Source: Parasponia andersonii
Lineage: Eukaryota; Streptophyta; Magnoliopsida; Rosales; Cannabaceae
Reading direction: 5' to 3'
Assembly (NCBI GenBank): GCA_002914805.1
Contig: JXTB01000411.1
Span: 92,027 to 156,026 of the forward strand
DNA length: 64,000 bases
The position numbers and the translations under genes are program-made. How positions within the stretch are numbered: position 1 is the first letter of the stretch; the number at the start of each line of letters is the position of its first letter. Of this stretch, positions 37,991-49,200 are shown piece by piece. The notes under the pieces are model-generated. The model worked only from the letters and a program-made list of their open reading frames with translations, ran no database searches and was not told the DNA's origin.

Positions 37991-38816
37991 TGTGGGACCC
38001 GTTCCCAAATCATACACCACGTGGATGATTAAGCGGCAGAACAGGTCACAAACGGGGCCCACCGTCCGAAGGTGTCGAGAGTGACTAGCTAAAGGCCATG
38101 CGGGTCACCCATAATACCACATCGGCCATTGGGCTGTCCGAGGTTAGGGCTGAGCCCATCACAGACCCTGGATAGACTCGGCCCAGTCTGATCCTTACTT
38201 TGACAGCTAGGGGGTTGGAAGCCCCAAGGGTCTTCCACCAGAATACAATGGAAAGCAACTCATAACTCCAGACTCAGACAGAGCATTTAATGCGATCTTG
38301 AGTAGGTGTGCGCAAGGGGCAAGCCATCCTGACAGAACGGCGATTTGTCCAAATCTCACCCCTGACAAACTCAAGCCATAGGAGGTGGCGGAATCTAGGC
38401 TACAGCGATACAGGGGAGATCATGGTAATCTCGACCCGTGACCTCTGGAAAAAATCTTGAGGAAAAAGGTACTCAGTCCTGAGATTAAGAACTGGGTGGT
38501 TCACAATCTCAGGACTATATATATTTGAGCCATGTATTCCCGAAATGGCACATGTACGCATACAAAAAGAAATATTTAAAAGTTTACGAGTAAGAAACAA
38601 AGATATACTCATATAGAACTAAATCCTTGCTACCCTGAATCAAAGAAAGACTACTGACTTAAGCATCGGAGAGTCTTTGTAGGTGGCCACCCCCGCCTCT
38701 CCGACCCTGCCTGAAGTTCAGAGCTCTTTGGAATAGCAAGGACACGTGGACAGTTGGAGGACACAGCATCAGCAGTTCAAAGACACGTGGATGGCTGGTG
38801 AGAAACCGATCCAACA
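37991..38816 (+). repeat. 5' LTR of the Tat-type element
   Basis: This LTR is 826 bp and starts TG and ends CA. A hairpin at 38477-38514 (TCCTGAGATT against AATCTCAGGA) is directly followed by TATATATAT (38517-38525), the likely LTR promoter. Three CACGTG G-boxes lie at 38018, 38743 and 38784. By eye it differs from the 3' LTR at about 60 positions, nearly all transitions. Confidence 0.95.
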
Positions 38817-38819
38817 GTT

Positions 38820-38835
38820 TGGCACCGTCTGTAGG
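38820..38835 (+). promoter_or_regulatory. Primer-binding-like site
   Basis: TGGCACCGTCTGTAGG begins 3 bp after the 5' LTR. The first nine bases fit the 3' end of a plant tRNA-Asp with one mismatch. The rest does not fit that tRNA, so the primer identity is uncertain. Confidence 0.5.
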
Positions 38836-38899
38836 AAACGGTTGAGCATGAGAAAAAGAGTAGGAGACTCATGATCGCACTCTCCCCGAACAAAAGGCC

Positions 38900-40617
38900 A
38901 TACAACGTCGGATGGCACCCTCGAGGATGACAACCAGGAGTACATGTCCCGACACCAAAGGGAGCTCCTGAGAAGCACGACCAGATCTGGAGCAAAAGCT
39001 GGATCAGATGCTCGCCGCCCTGATGGAAGCAAACCAGAAAGCAGAGATGGCCTACGAGGCCATCTTGGGTTTAAGGAACGAAGTCGCAGAGATGCACAGA
39101 GACAACGCCAGCCTCAAAGGGCTACTGGCAAGTGAAGCCAGGAGCCAGCGGAGAGAAGATTTTGATGAAGAGGTACAACAAGAATTCAGAAGCTAACCGC
39201 GTGAGAAAGTTCCTGTCCCATCCGGATCGCAAATGCAGGGGGCACGGCAAAGCCAGACGAGACCCCTCCAAACCAGGGCGGCGATGGGCAGAAGACACCA
39301 TGGAAGCCCAGGAGATACGCCTCCCGACTGGAAACAAGAAATGATGGCAAAGTTGAGTAAGAGACTCGGAGCCCATCACAGCCAAACCCCCGATGATCTG
39401 GCAGAGCAAACTGTAGGAGGGATCAACTGGACGGCCTTCACCGACTGGATCCCAGGCTGAGAGACATCACGAACCTGACCTTCAAGCTGTTCGAGGGGGA
39501 AACCGACCCCCTCGATCACATATACCACTTTCAACAGAAGATGGCCTTGGAAACCAGGGACGAGGCAGTGACCTGTAAAGTCTTCTCTACGACCCTGGCG
39601 GGACCAGCCCTGCTATAGTTCAGACAGCTCCCGGAGAAATCCATAAATGGGTTCGAAGATTTCTGCAAACTTTTCCTAAAGCAGTACGCGGGTACCCGGA
39701 GACAGCAAAAAACCATGCGAGACCTTGACCGGTTGGAGTAGGCCGCAGATGAGTCCCCGAGAGAATACCTGTCACGTTTCCTGGAAGTGATGTCCCTAGT
39801 TCATAACGTCGACTCGGTCTAAGCCGCAGGCTCGTTCGTCAGGAGCCTACAGCCAGGATCAATGCTATCGGACCATCTCCTTTTGAATCTTCCGTACGAT
39901 ATGGTGGACATCCAAGCGAAGTCAGAAGGGGTATTCAGGGTATTGGAAAGCCACCAGAAGTCACCCAAGACCTCCACCATGATAACAACGTCACCGGTAC
40001 AAACCCCGGCCCCTCAGGGGGTGAAGAGGCCCTCACTGGACCAAGAGCCGACTCTGAAACAGGAAGCCCCTATTCGAGGTAGCCAAGAAGGTGGCAAGAA
40101 GAGGAAGACGTCCTGCGACCCTCTGCCAAATTATGAGCTTAATATGCCGATCGACATGATCTACCTCCAAAATAGGGACAAGGGCATTTTCAAACACCCG
40201 CCCAAATCTGGCGTCCCTGAGCACATGAAGAACAGGAACAGGTACTGCCAGTTTCACAAAGACTACAGGCACGACACCGTCCACTGCCACAACCTTTATG
40301 CACAGGTCATAATGGCGATCCATGCCGATAGGCTGAAATAGTATGTGAAAACTAGCAGAACTCAGCCGCAGGAAGACGTTTCTAGGCCTGAAAATGGGAA
40401 GCAGACCCAGGCCTCTGGGTTAGGAGAGCAGACCCTGAGGATAGTGTTGACCATCGTGGGCAGGCCAGAGCCGACCCAGGATCAAGAGAAGAGGGAAAAA
40501 TGCCTCAAAAGGGCTGAAGGAAGGGTGAAGTGCTTGAGGGGGATGGGCCATTCTGTCAACCATTTGATGGTGGGAGAAAGCCACGCCTCTGCCACTCCCA
40601 TCATTTTCACCCAGTAA
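38900..40617 (+). pseudogene. gag of the Tat-type element (broken)
   Basis: The N-terminal part (about 38985-39195) is a predicted coiled coil (EANQKAEMAYEAILGLRNEV). The capsid-like retrotransposon gag domain lies at about 39460-39900 (NLTFKLFEGETDPLDHIYHF, later LSRFLEVMSLV). A Tat-type zinc-finger-like motif CxFHxDxxHDTxxC follows at about 40245-40290. Stops lie at 39194, 39616, 39739, 39820, 40339 and 40615, and a frame change lies near 39450. Several stops sit where Gln would be expected, consistent with C-to-T change. Confidence 0.85.
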
Positions 40618-40683
40618 GATTTGACCACGGTATGCCTACCTCACGACGACCCCTTGGTGATTAAACTATAAATCAGCTCCGCG

Positions 40684-41109
40684 TTGGTCAGAAGGGTCCT
40701 GGTCAATGGTGGAAGCAATGTCAATATCATGTTCCTTAGCATATTCGAGAATATGGGCTTGAATCGAAGCGCACTCAAGCCAACCTGTCAGTCGCTGTTC
40801 ACCTTCGACAGCATTAAGGTCAGCCCCTTGGGCGTCATGACCCTGAAGGTGTGCACTGCTGAGAGATACTTGGATGTGGACTTCATCATCATTGATTGCC
40901 AGTCCTCCTTCAACATCATCATGGGAAGGGGATGGATCCACGCCATGCATGGGGTTGCTTCCACCCTCCACCAGGTCTTAAGATGTCTATCAAAGGATGG
41001 TACCTATACGTTAGACATCAAGGGAGACCAGGCCTCCGTAAGAAAATGCTTTTCAACCGCCCTGCGTAGAGCCGACACGAGTGCAAGTGCCTCAACCAGG
41101 GACGGATAG
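40684..41109 (+). pseudogene. Aspartic protease region (broken)
   Basis: RVLVNGGSNVNIMF at about 40690-40730 corresponds to the active-site loop of the retropepsin domain, but Asn (AAT at 40705-40707) stands in place of the catalytic Asp. The flap and C-terminal part follow (LKVCTAERYLDVDFIIID, then FNIIMGRGWIHAM). The frame ends at a TAG at 41107. Confidence 0.8.
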
Positions 41110-41247
41110 CAATCAGAGGACCGCCTACCAGCGTACATGAAGCGAATCGAAGAGGAGTCTGACAGTCCAGAATCCACGATCGAGGAGCTGGTAGCAGTCC
41201 ATTTGAAAGAGGCAGAACCGGCAAAAGTAGTTCTAATCGGGGCCTGA

Positions 41248-42018
41248 TTGCCCGAGGAGCAAAAGAACGAGATGTTGGGATTCCTGAAGCAGAATGAGGA
41301 CGTCTTTGCATGGTCCCATGACGACATGCCTAGGATAGACCCAGCGCACACCTACCACCGGCTAAACATAGACCCCAATTTCCTTTCAGTCATGCAGAAA
41401 ACCCGAAGGTTCGCACCAGAGAAAAACAGGGTGATCAACAAGGAGGTGGAGAAGCTGCTGGAGAACAGTCTGATCAGAGAATGTGTGTACCCGTGTTGAG
41501 TCTCCAACCCAGTGGTGGTGAAAAAGAAAAATGGCGACGACCGTATTTGCATATACTTCACCAACCTAGACAAGGTCTGCCCGAAGGATAGCTTCCCCCT
41601 GCCAAGAATCAACCAAATCGTAGATGTGACGGTGGGATTCGACAGAATGAGCTTTTTAGATGCCTACTCTAGGTACAACCAGATTCTCTTGTACGCAGAA
41701 GACCAGATCCACACGGCTTTTATCATGGAGCGTGGTCTGTACTGCTACAGGCATATGCCATTTAGCTTGAAGACCGCGGGGGCAACCTACCAAAGGTTTA
41801 TGAACAAGATGTTCGCCGGGCTACTAGGGAAGACTATGGAGGTCTATATCGACGACATGATCGTGAAGAGCAGAGAAGATTCAGACCATCTGAGACACCT
41901 AAGTGAGTGTTTTCAGATTCTGAGGCAATATCGGATGCATCTGAATCCCAAGAAATGCGCGTTTGGGGTGTCCTCTGGTCAATTCCTGGGGCATATCGTG
42001 AGCAGGAGGGGGTATTGA
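41248..42018 (+). pseudogene. Reverse transcriptase domain (broken)
   Basis: The order of RT motifs is complete: NPVVVKKKNGDDRICIYFTN, then CPKDSFPLPRINQIVD, then SFLDAYSRYNQI, then the catalytic YIDDM at 41845-41859, then LNPKKCAFGVSSGQFLGHIV. A TGA at 41498-41500 and a TGA at 42016-42018 interrupt it. Confidence 0.9.
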
Positions 42019-42163
42019 GGCAAACCCGACCCAGCTAACCTCGATCGCAAATGTGCAGAGACCCTCGACCATTCGGGAGGTCCAATCCCTGGCTGGGAAG
42101 ATAGCCACTCTCAGCCGATTCGTCTCCAAGATGTTTGACCGATGCAAGCCTTTCTTCTAATGC

Positions 42164-42700
42164 TTGAAGAAAAGCTCTACTGTCATCTGGGGGGAGGAAC
42201 AGGACAAGGCACTGACAGATCTCAAGCTATATTTGAGTCACCCACATATCCTGGCTTCCTCAGCAGAGGGGGAGTACCTATACGCCTATTTAGCAATGTC
42301 TGAAGTAGCGATCAGTGCCATACTATTTATCGAGGAAGATGGCAAATAGAAACCAGTGTTTTATATAAGCCGCATGCTCCTAGATGCCGAGACGCGATAT
42401 AGTGTGGCAGAAAAGCTGGTCCTCACTCTGGTCAACACTAAAAAGAAACTCCGACAGTACTTTGAAGCACACTCGGTCACCGTGCACACAGATTTCCCCA
42501 TCCGACAAATTTTGGCCAAGCCAGACCTATCAGGACGACTGACCAAGTAGGCCATCGAGCTAGGAATATACGACATCGAGTATCGGCCTCGAGCGGCGAA
42601 GAAAGGACAAGTCATGGCAGATTTCTTGGTGGAAATTGAATCCTGCGGCGAGCTACACGATCCGTTTCAGATGTCGCAACTTCGCCCCCCTTCAGCCTAG
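42164..42700 (+). pseudogene. First RNase H domain (broken)
   Basis: The RT-associated RNase H follows RT: HILASSAEGEYLYAYLAMSE, then PVFYISRMLLDAETRYSVAE, then VTVHTDFPIRQILAKPDLSG. It is interrupted by TAG codons at 42347 and 42548, and a further TAG near 42700 lies between it and the next domain. Confidence 0.8.
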
Positions 42701-42706
42701 ACGCTC

Positions 42707-43056
42707 TACACCGACGGATCCACAAATGCCTCAGGGTCAGGTATCGGAATAGTCCTGCAGACCCCAACGGGTCTCAGAGTTGAGAAGGCATTGAGACTCG
42801 GCTTCCAGGTAACTAACAATGAGGCAGAGTATGAGGCACTGCTGCAAGGCCTTGAGCTGGCTCTGCACTTCGGAGTGGAGAACATCGCAGTAAAGACCGA
42901 CTCGCAGTTGATCGCGGGTCAGGTCAAGGGAAACTTCGAAGTAAAAGAACCAAGGTTACACAGGTACTTCTCCAAGGTAATGGGGGCAAAAGCTCGCTTT
43001 AGCAATTTCAATATAGAACCGATTCCCAGGGAGATTAACCAGAGGGCCGACAGCTA
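42707..43056 (+). pseudogene. Second, archaeal-type RNase H domain
   Basis: TLYTDGSTNASGSGIGIVLQ starts an RNase HI of the type fused into Tat-lineage pol proteins (RVT_3 family). The catalytic acidic residues are all present: Asp in YTDGS (codon 42713-42715), Glu in NNEAEYEA, Asp in KTDSQL and Asp in the terminal QRADS. A TAG at 43054 ends it. Confidence 0.88.
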
Positions 43057-43260
43057 GCTAAGAGTGCGTCAATCAGGGGTATGGCTGGGAGCACAAAAGT
43101 TCTCCTAGAAGGTGAGAACATGGAGGACCCCCCGCAGACCCCTACACGCCATGTGTTTGCAACTGGAACTGCTGATGAAGGGTGGATGAAACCCATCACC
43201 TAGTATTTGACGTTGGGGAACCTACCCGCGGACCTCCGAGAAGCAAGGTCAGTCAGATTG

Positions 43261-44408
43261 AAGGCCGCCAGGTACTAGATGGTAGGGGAAAAACTATATA
43301 GGAGATCGACAATAGGTCTGATGCTGCGGTGTATAGGTCCTGTCGATGCGCAAAAACTGATGGAGGAAATCCACAAGGGAGTATGCGACAACCAGTCTGG
43401 CAGACGCAGCCTTGCCCACAAGGCCCTAATGGCTGGATACTTCTGGCCATACATGATGACAGAGGCAGCCAATTCGTCAAGAAATGCAATAAGTGCGAGA
43501 GGTTCGCCCTAATGAAACGCCAGCCCGCGGAAGTACTTCATTTGAACATAACTCTTTCGTCGTTTGCCAAATGGGGTCTGGACATCATCGGAGAGCTCCC
43601 TAGAAGTCCAGGGGGAAGGAGGTATATCCTGTTGGCCATGGATTACTTCACCAAATGGGTAAAGGCTGAAGCCTATGCTACTGTTAGTAAGGCAGACACG
43701 ATTAACTTCATCTGGAAGAACATAATCTGTCAATTCGGGATCCCGAAAGAGATATACGCCGATCATGGCATACAGTTCCAAAATGCTAAGCTCAAGGAGT
43801 TGTGCGAGCTGTATGATATAAAGCTCAGTTTCTCTTTCGTGAACTACCCTCAGGGGAACGGCCAAATAGAGACAACGAACAAAGCCATATTCAGCAACAT
43901 CAAAAAGAACTTGCAGGAGGCTAAAGGCAAGTGGATAGAAGAGCTGTCGGCCGTTGTGTGGGCCCATCGTACCACAGAGCGGAGGTCGACTAGAAGAACG
44001 CCATTCGCCATGGTCTACAGATCAGAGGCTGTGATCCCAACCGAAGTCGGCCTCCCGACCCTCCACTCCGAAGTGTTGAGAGATGCCCCCTTAAACGAAC
44101 GCTAGCTAAACCGCAACACAGACCTCCTGGAAGAAACGAGAAACATGGCCCTGGTCCACCTGACTTCATACCACCAGCAGGCTAGGTCTTACTTCGCAAA
44201 AAAGGTTAGTGCTCAACGATTTAACGCCGGGGATTGGGTCCTGAAAGTCAGAACAGGAAATTTCTCGAAACTGGACTCCAATTGGATCGGACCCTATGAG
44301 GTGATCAAAGCACTCAACAATGGTGCATATGTCCTGAGAGAACTTAAGACTGGGAAAAACTTGTCGAGCATGTGGAACACTCAGCACTTGAAAAAGTATC
44401 ACATGTAA
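43261..44408 (+). pseudogene. Integrase (broken), end of pol
   Basis: The N-terminal zinc-binding module is split by a frame change near 43470 (IHKGVCDNQSG upstream, KKCNKCERF downstream). The core keeps the D-D-E triad: Asp at 43581 (WGLDIIGELP), Asp at 43761 (IYADHGIQFQ) and Glu at 43869 (GNGQIETTNK), with 35 residues between the last two. The C-terminal part includes FNAGDWVLKV and GPYEVIKAL and ends at 44408, after one TAG at 44103. Confidence 0.9.
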
Positions 44409-44499
44409 GACACATGCATATGATGTAGGACCATGTGAATGTTTATATTATTGAAAAGCTTAAATCTAAAACAGGTCAAGTTCCCTTTTTGCCCTATGG

Positions 44500-44830
44500 A
44501 TTTATCTTTTGGATTGCTATAGAAAAGGGGTTTGTCCACAGTGGCAGACCCATATGAACGCTTATATTATTAAAAAGCTTAATTCCGAAACAGGTCAGGT
44601 CTTCTGCCACACGAAAAAATCATACCAGGTTGCCACAGAAAAGGGTCTGCCCACAGTTGCAGACCCAAGTTTTATTTGCATATGCAAAAAATCATACCGG
44701 GCTGCTACAGAAAAGGATCCGCCCACAGTGGCAGACCCTACACCTCAGTTGCACAGGCAAAAAATCATACTAGGTTGCCATGGAGAAGGGTCTACCACAG
44801 TTGCGGACCATACGCACTATTCGCACAATC
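44500..44830 (+). repeat. Tandem repeat array A of the Tat-type element
   Basis: Four irregular copies each contain a CACAGAAAAGGGTCTGCCCA-like segment followed by CAGTTGCAGACC. They begin near 44514, 44630, 44700 and 44772, so spacing is about 116, 70 and 72 bp. Confidence 0.75.
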
Positions 44831-44833
44831 AAT

Positions 44834-45702
44834 GATCGTACTATAAGAATCACATCGTGCAATAAAATATTTGCCGATGGCCCGAGAAAATATACGAAGA
44901 TGAAAGAGCTACGCAACCAAAAACTTACCAGCAGACCTCAAAAATGATCGTACTATGAGAATCACATCGTGCAATAAAATGCTTACTGATGGCCTGAGAA
45001 AACGTACGAAGAGGAAAGAGCTGCGCAACCAAAAACTTGTCAGCAAACCTCAAAAACGATCGTACTATGGGAATCACATTGTGCAATAAAATGCTTGCTG
45101 ATGGCCCGAGAAAACGTACCAAGAGGAAAGAGCTGCGAATCCAAAAACTTGCCAGCAGACCTCAAAAACGATCATACTATGGGAATCACATCGTACAATA
45201 AAATGCTTGCTGATGGCCCGAGAAAACGTACGAAGAGGAAAGAGCTGCGCAACCAAAAACTTGCCAGCAGACCTAAAAAATGATCGTACTGTGGGGATCA
45301 CGTCGTTTGTCGACTGCCCGAGAAAATGTATGAAGAAGAAAGAGCTGCGCAACCAAAAACTTGCCAGCAGAACTCAAAAACGATCGTACTGTGGGGATCA
45401 CGTCACTTGTCGACGACCCGAGAAAATGTACGAAGAAGAAGGAGCTGCGCAACCAAAACTTGCCAGCGGACCTCGAAAACGATCATACTATAGGAATTAC
45501 ACCGTGCAATAAAATGCTTGCCGATGGCCCGAGAAAATGTACGAAAAAGGAAGAACTGTGCAACCAAAAACTTGCCAGTAATCCTCAAAACGATCGTAAT
45601 ATGGGAATCACATCGCGCAATAAAACACTTGCCAATGACCCGAGAAAACGTACGAGGAGAAAAGGGCTGTGCAACCCAAAAGCTTGCCAGCAAACCCCCT
45701 AA
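44834..45702 (+). repeat. Tandem repeat array B: eight copies, mostly 112 bp
   Basis: The anchor GATCGTACTAT, with single-base variants, begins at 44834, 44946, 45058, 45170, 45282, 45382, 45481 and 45592. Two units are about 100 bp because a segment of about 12 bp is missing. Each unit contains GGCCCGAGAAAACGTACGAA and AACTTGCCAGCAGACCTC. The overlapping open frames here are by-products of the repeat. Confidence 0.92.
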
Positions 45703-45998
45703 GGAACATTTTAGCTATACAAATAGCTAAGGGAAAGCAGGATTAGGATCCACCCATTGGAAGTGGACCCTCCCTAAGGAACATTTTAGCTATACGAATA
45801 GCTAAGGGAAAGCAGGATCGGGATCCACCCATTGGAAGTGGACCCTCACTAAGGAACATTTTAGCAATACAAATGGATAAGGGAAAGCAGGGTCGGGATC
45901 CACCCATTGGAAGTGGACCCTCCCTAAGGAACATTTTAGCTATACCAAGAGCTAAAAGAAAGCAGACTCTACCCGGGGGATGGTTTAATTGTGCATCG
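45699..45998 (+). repeat. Tandem repeat array C: four copies of 75 bp
   Basis: CTAAGGAACATTTTAGC starts at 45699, 45774, 45849 and 45924. Each unit ends with CACCCATTGGAAGTGGACCC, apart from the last, which diverges. Confidence 0.92.
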
Positions 45999-46086
45999 GC
46001 AGGATGTGAACGGATTTGGAGTCTACCCATTGGAAATAGTCCAGTACCAGACCAAACGTGAAGACAAAAATTAAGATTAAAATCTG

Positions 46087-46092
46087 TTTATT
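46087..46092 (-). terminator. Candidate poly(A) signal of the antisense gene
   Basis: AATAAA on the minus strand, about 120 bp past the antisense stop codon and just before the tandem arrays. Confidence 0.5.
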
Positions 46093-46212
46093 ATGTCCTA
46101 AAATACAAAGTGCATGGTCAATAGTGGCGCGCGCTCATAAGCCCTATTTACGGGAGGCAGGTCGTGAACGGACTCGCAGGGAGACATCAAAATGGTAGTG
46201 CCCTGTTTGTTC

Positions 46213-49200
46213 TCAGTAAGAGCCGAGCCCAGGCCTTCTCCTTTGCAGCGACGGGTCCAAACAATGCTCGACTAATCCCTGGAGCTGGTTCCGAGCACGG
46301 TCCCATTTGAGGTCAGAGAAGTCCAGCCACACGCGCGGGTCGAACTCTGCCAAAACAAGTCATAACAGAAGTTATACCTCCGTGAAACCGGATGAGCCAA
46401 AGCTCACATCCCTATCTCCGGAACTAATCTTGTCAGTCATAGCTTGAGGAGGACTCGTTAATAGTCCGAAATTATGTCCATCTTATTTATGCAGACAGCG
46501 ATAACTAGGTTTGACTTTACCACAGATGCGGTCAACAAAGAAAAAGAAAATAGGCTAAAGAGAATTGCACTATTCTTATTATCTATACGGAGGATTACAA
46601 CGAAGGTCAGCTTTGCAAATGTACAAAATGAAGGACCCTAATTACCTCCGGCCAGGGGAGCACAGCCAGTCCCGGCGCTTGGACCAGCCCCGGCGGAGGG
46701 TGGCATACCAGGGTCGGATTCATCACTTGATACAATGACTGCACCAGACCCCTCACCAGTTGAGACCCCAAGACCAGGCTGACCGCCAGGGGCTTCTGAA
46801 GTTCGATCTGGTAGACTAGAAACGGGGATAAGCTCTATGGAAACAGAGGTGAATGTAGAGGGGCCGTCCTTTTCCACAGTAAGCATCTTCAGCACGTCAG
46901 CAGGGTACATGATGCTGATCCAATCCCCAAGCTGCTACATGTAGTACTTGACGGAATAGTGGTCTCTCTCGATGCCATTCTGCTCGTCAAACTGGTTTGG
47001 CGTTACCACCTCAGCGTAGCCTTCGAATTCTCTATTCTCCCAGCCAGACCTGTAACTTTCCGCAGAAAGGACATCCACCTGCCTCTGGTACCTCGTATTC
47101 AGTTTCTCCGCGTCCGACAGCCTATCCCTCAGCGCCGCCAGCCTTAGCTCCGCTTGCCGCTGCGATAAGTCGACCAAAAAATTGTTAATGCCGGCAAGGT
47201 CCTCGCCGAGTTTATGAGACATCTCTACATGAGCACCCATCAAATTTTTGTGATCCAAGTAGAGATATCGATTTATCTCGTTGGACCGGTCAAGTCTGCA
47301 TTGCAGGGAGTGGGCCTCTAGCTTGGCTTTCATCTCGGCTTTCCTCGCTTCTTTGGCGTCATCGACAGCCCTGTCACGAATGACGAAAGCTATTCCCATC
47401 TCTGTCCCTGCGCTCTGCAGTTCTTGCTCCTTGACCCTTAGCTCATTTTCAGCTAGTCTAGTGGCCTCAGATTGAGCAAGTTTGTCGGCCTCTGCCTTGA
47501 CCAGTCTCGTAGCTAGCTCCTCGCGCCTGGTCCTCTCGACACTCAGAGCATGAGCCACTGCGCTGCTGACCCTCGCCTCATCGAGGCTCCGATATAAATC
47601 GAAGTCAGTCCTCAACTCGGCAAGGGTGGCCGAGCGCAGGAGTTCAGCTCCTCGGTCAAATCCCTAATGCGAGAGGAATAGAAAGACCGGATGGCGGCTA
47701 GCTGCAAGTTAAATGAAAAAAGGGGGGTCAGCATCTAGCAAGGATGCTGAGAAATGTAGAGGCAATCGAATGGACCAAACCTGCGCGAAGGTACGATTGG
47801 TGACAAGCTCGACGTTCTCCAAAGAGAGCGCCTCCAGCTCCGGCTCTGCGGCTGAACCCTCTTTTTGGGCATTGCCTGCGCCTGAGAAACACGGCTCTAC
47901 CCCGCCAACCGTGAGGGCACCCTCTCCCCCAGCCGGGCACAAACCCGAAGCAGCGACGGTAGGGACAGAGGAAAGCTGGGCAACGCCGAGAGCGCCGTCG
48001 GCCACGACGGGAGGTGGTGCATCTCCTCTTGGCAGGCCGCTGCGCACGGACCTTCTTCTCCTCAGAAGGGACAGCGTGGCCCCGTCGTCATTACTGTTAA
48101 ACGAGGGGGCAACCTTGCCCCTCTTCTCTGCCCGGCCCTCTTCTTCTTTGGATGAGCCAACCTCATGGCACCGCTTTATTAGAACTGGGGTAGGGTAAGA
48201 CAGTCGAGATTTCAACCTCGGAGCCCCCCCATTAAGCTTGGCGATCTCCCCACTGAGGCAAGTAGCACCCGATTTCGAACCGGAGTCAGGGGTGGATGAG
48301 GTTGGTGCAGCAGACCCCCCAGGCAGACTCAGGGGCATCACCTCACCGTATACGGTCCTTGTGGCAGACGTTCCCCCAGATAGAGTTCCGCCTGCATCAG
48401 AACGAGGGACCGCGGGCACTTCATCTTCTGAAAGTACCACAAGAAGCCGGCCAGCGGGTGCCTTCGAGTGAGCCTTATGTCCCGCGGCTCCCCCCTTGAC
48501 GGGGGAGGGATCGGCCGATGGGCCTGTCTCAGAACCTGCAAAAAACAAGCAACATGTTAAGATCACGGCAATAATCCGATCCACGAAGCTCAAGGATGTG
48601 GAAATGAACCCACCCCTAGCCCTCTTGGGGGCGGCGGCTTCCTCCCTACAGAGCCTGATGCACTCCTCGGCCACGAACCTCACGGCTTCCTCAAGCTCGT
48701 GGCTAGTCGGCACCACCAGGTCGTTGGAGCCTGCCAATTGGCTTGAAGCCATAACCTGACGATCCACCATGGCGATTCGATCGTGCTCGTCTCGGCGGAA
48801 TTGGTTCAGGGCAGAGGCATTAAGTCGGCTCGGCAAGTGCTTTGTGATGATCCAGGTTTCCAGAGGGAAGGGAAGGTATGAAACCATCCTACGCTTCATA
48901 TTCATCACCAGGGGGTTGAGGGCGGCCTGGATGTAACGGAAGTCCGCAGGAGATCCGAAGATGACGATCCCTTCTAGGCCTTTGAGCCACCCCACCGACG
49001 AATGCGGCTCGAACTTGTTCTCTTCTGCCGAGGCTGTACAAAGCAAAATAATGCGAGCAATAACAGACGAGGAGAATGCAGACCCAAAAATCACGACCTA
49101 GCACTTACTCTGCAGGAAAACTGAGGGAATTTGGAAGTACTCGCCATTCATCCAAGGGGAGTACCACGCCCCTCCAACGGCGTATAGCCTAGCGTGGGAG

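Noticed and set aside
40033..44402. Minus-strand frames within the gag-pol region (for example 40033-40323, 40666-40971, 43509-43967)
   Set aside because: These are complements of gag, protease and integrase, with no independent similarity.
44834..45702. Open frames in array B (for example 45207-45512, 45361-45702, 45403-45693)
   Set aside because: They arise because the 112-bp unit lacks stops in some frames; they repeat the same peptide and shift frame where units lose about 12 bp.
44834..45998. CRISPR-like appearance of regularly spaced repeats
   Set aside because: The units are contiguous tandem repeats without unique spacers, inside a plant retrotransposon.
47713..48759. Plus-strand open frames at 47713-48198, 48238-48471, 48296-48499 and 48496-48759
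   Set aside because: They are shadows of exons 2 and 3 of the antisense gene; the minus-strand frame shows domain similarity, splice sites and phase agreement, and the plus frames do not.
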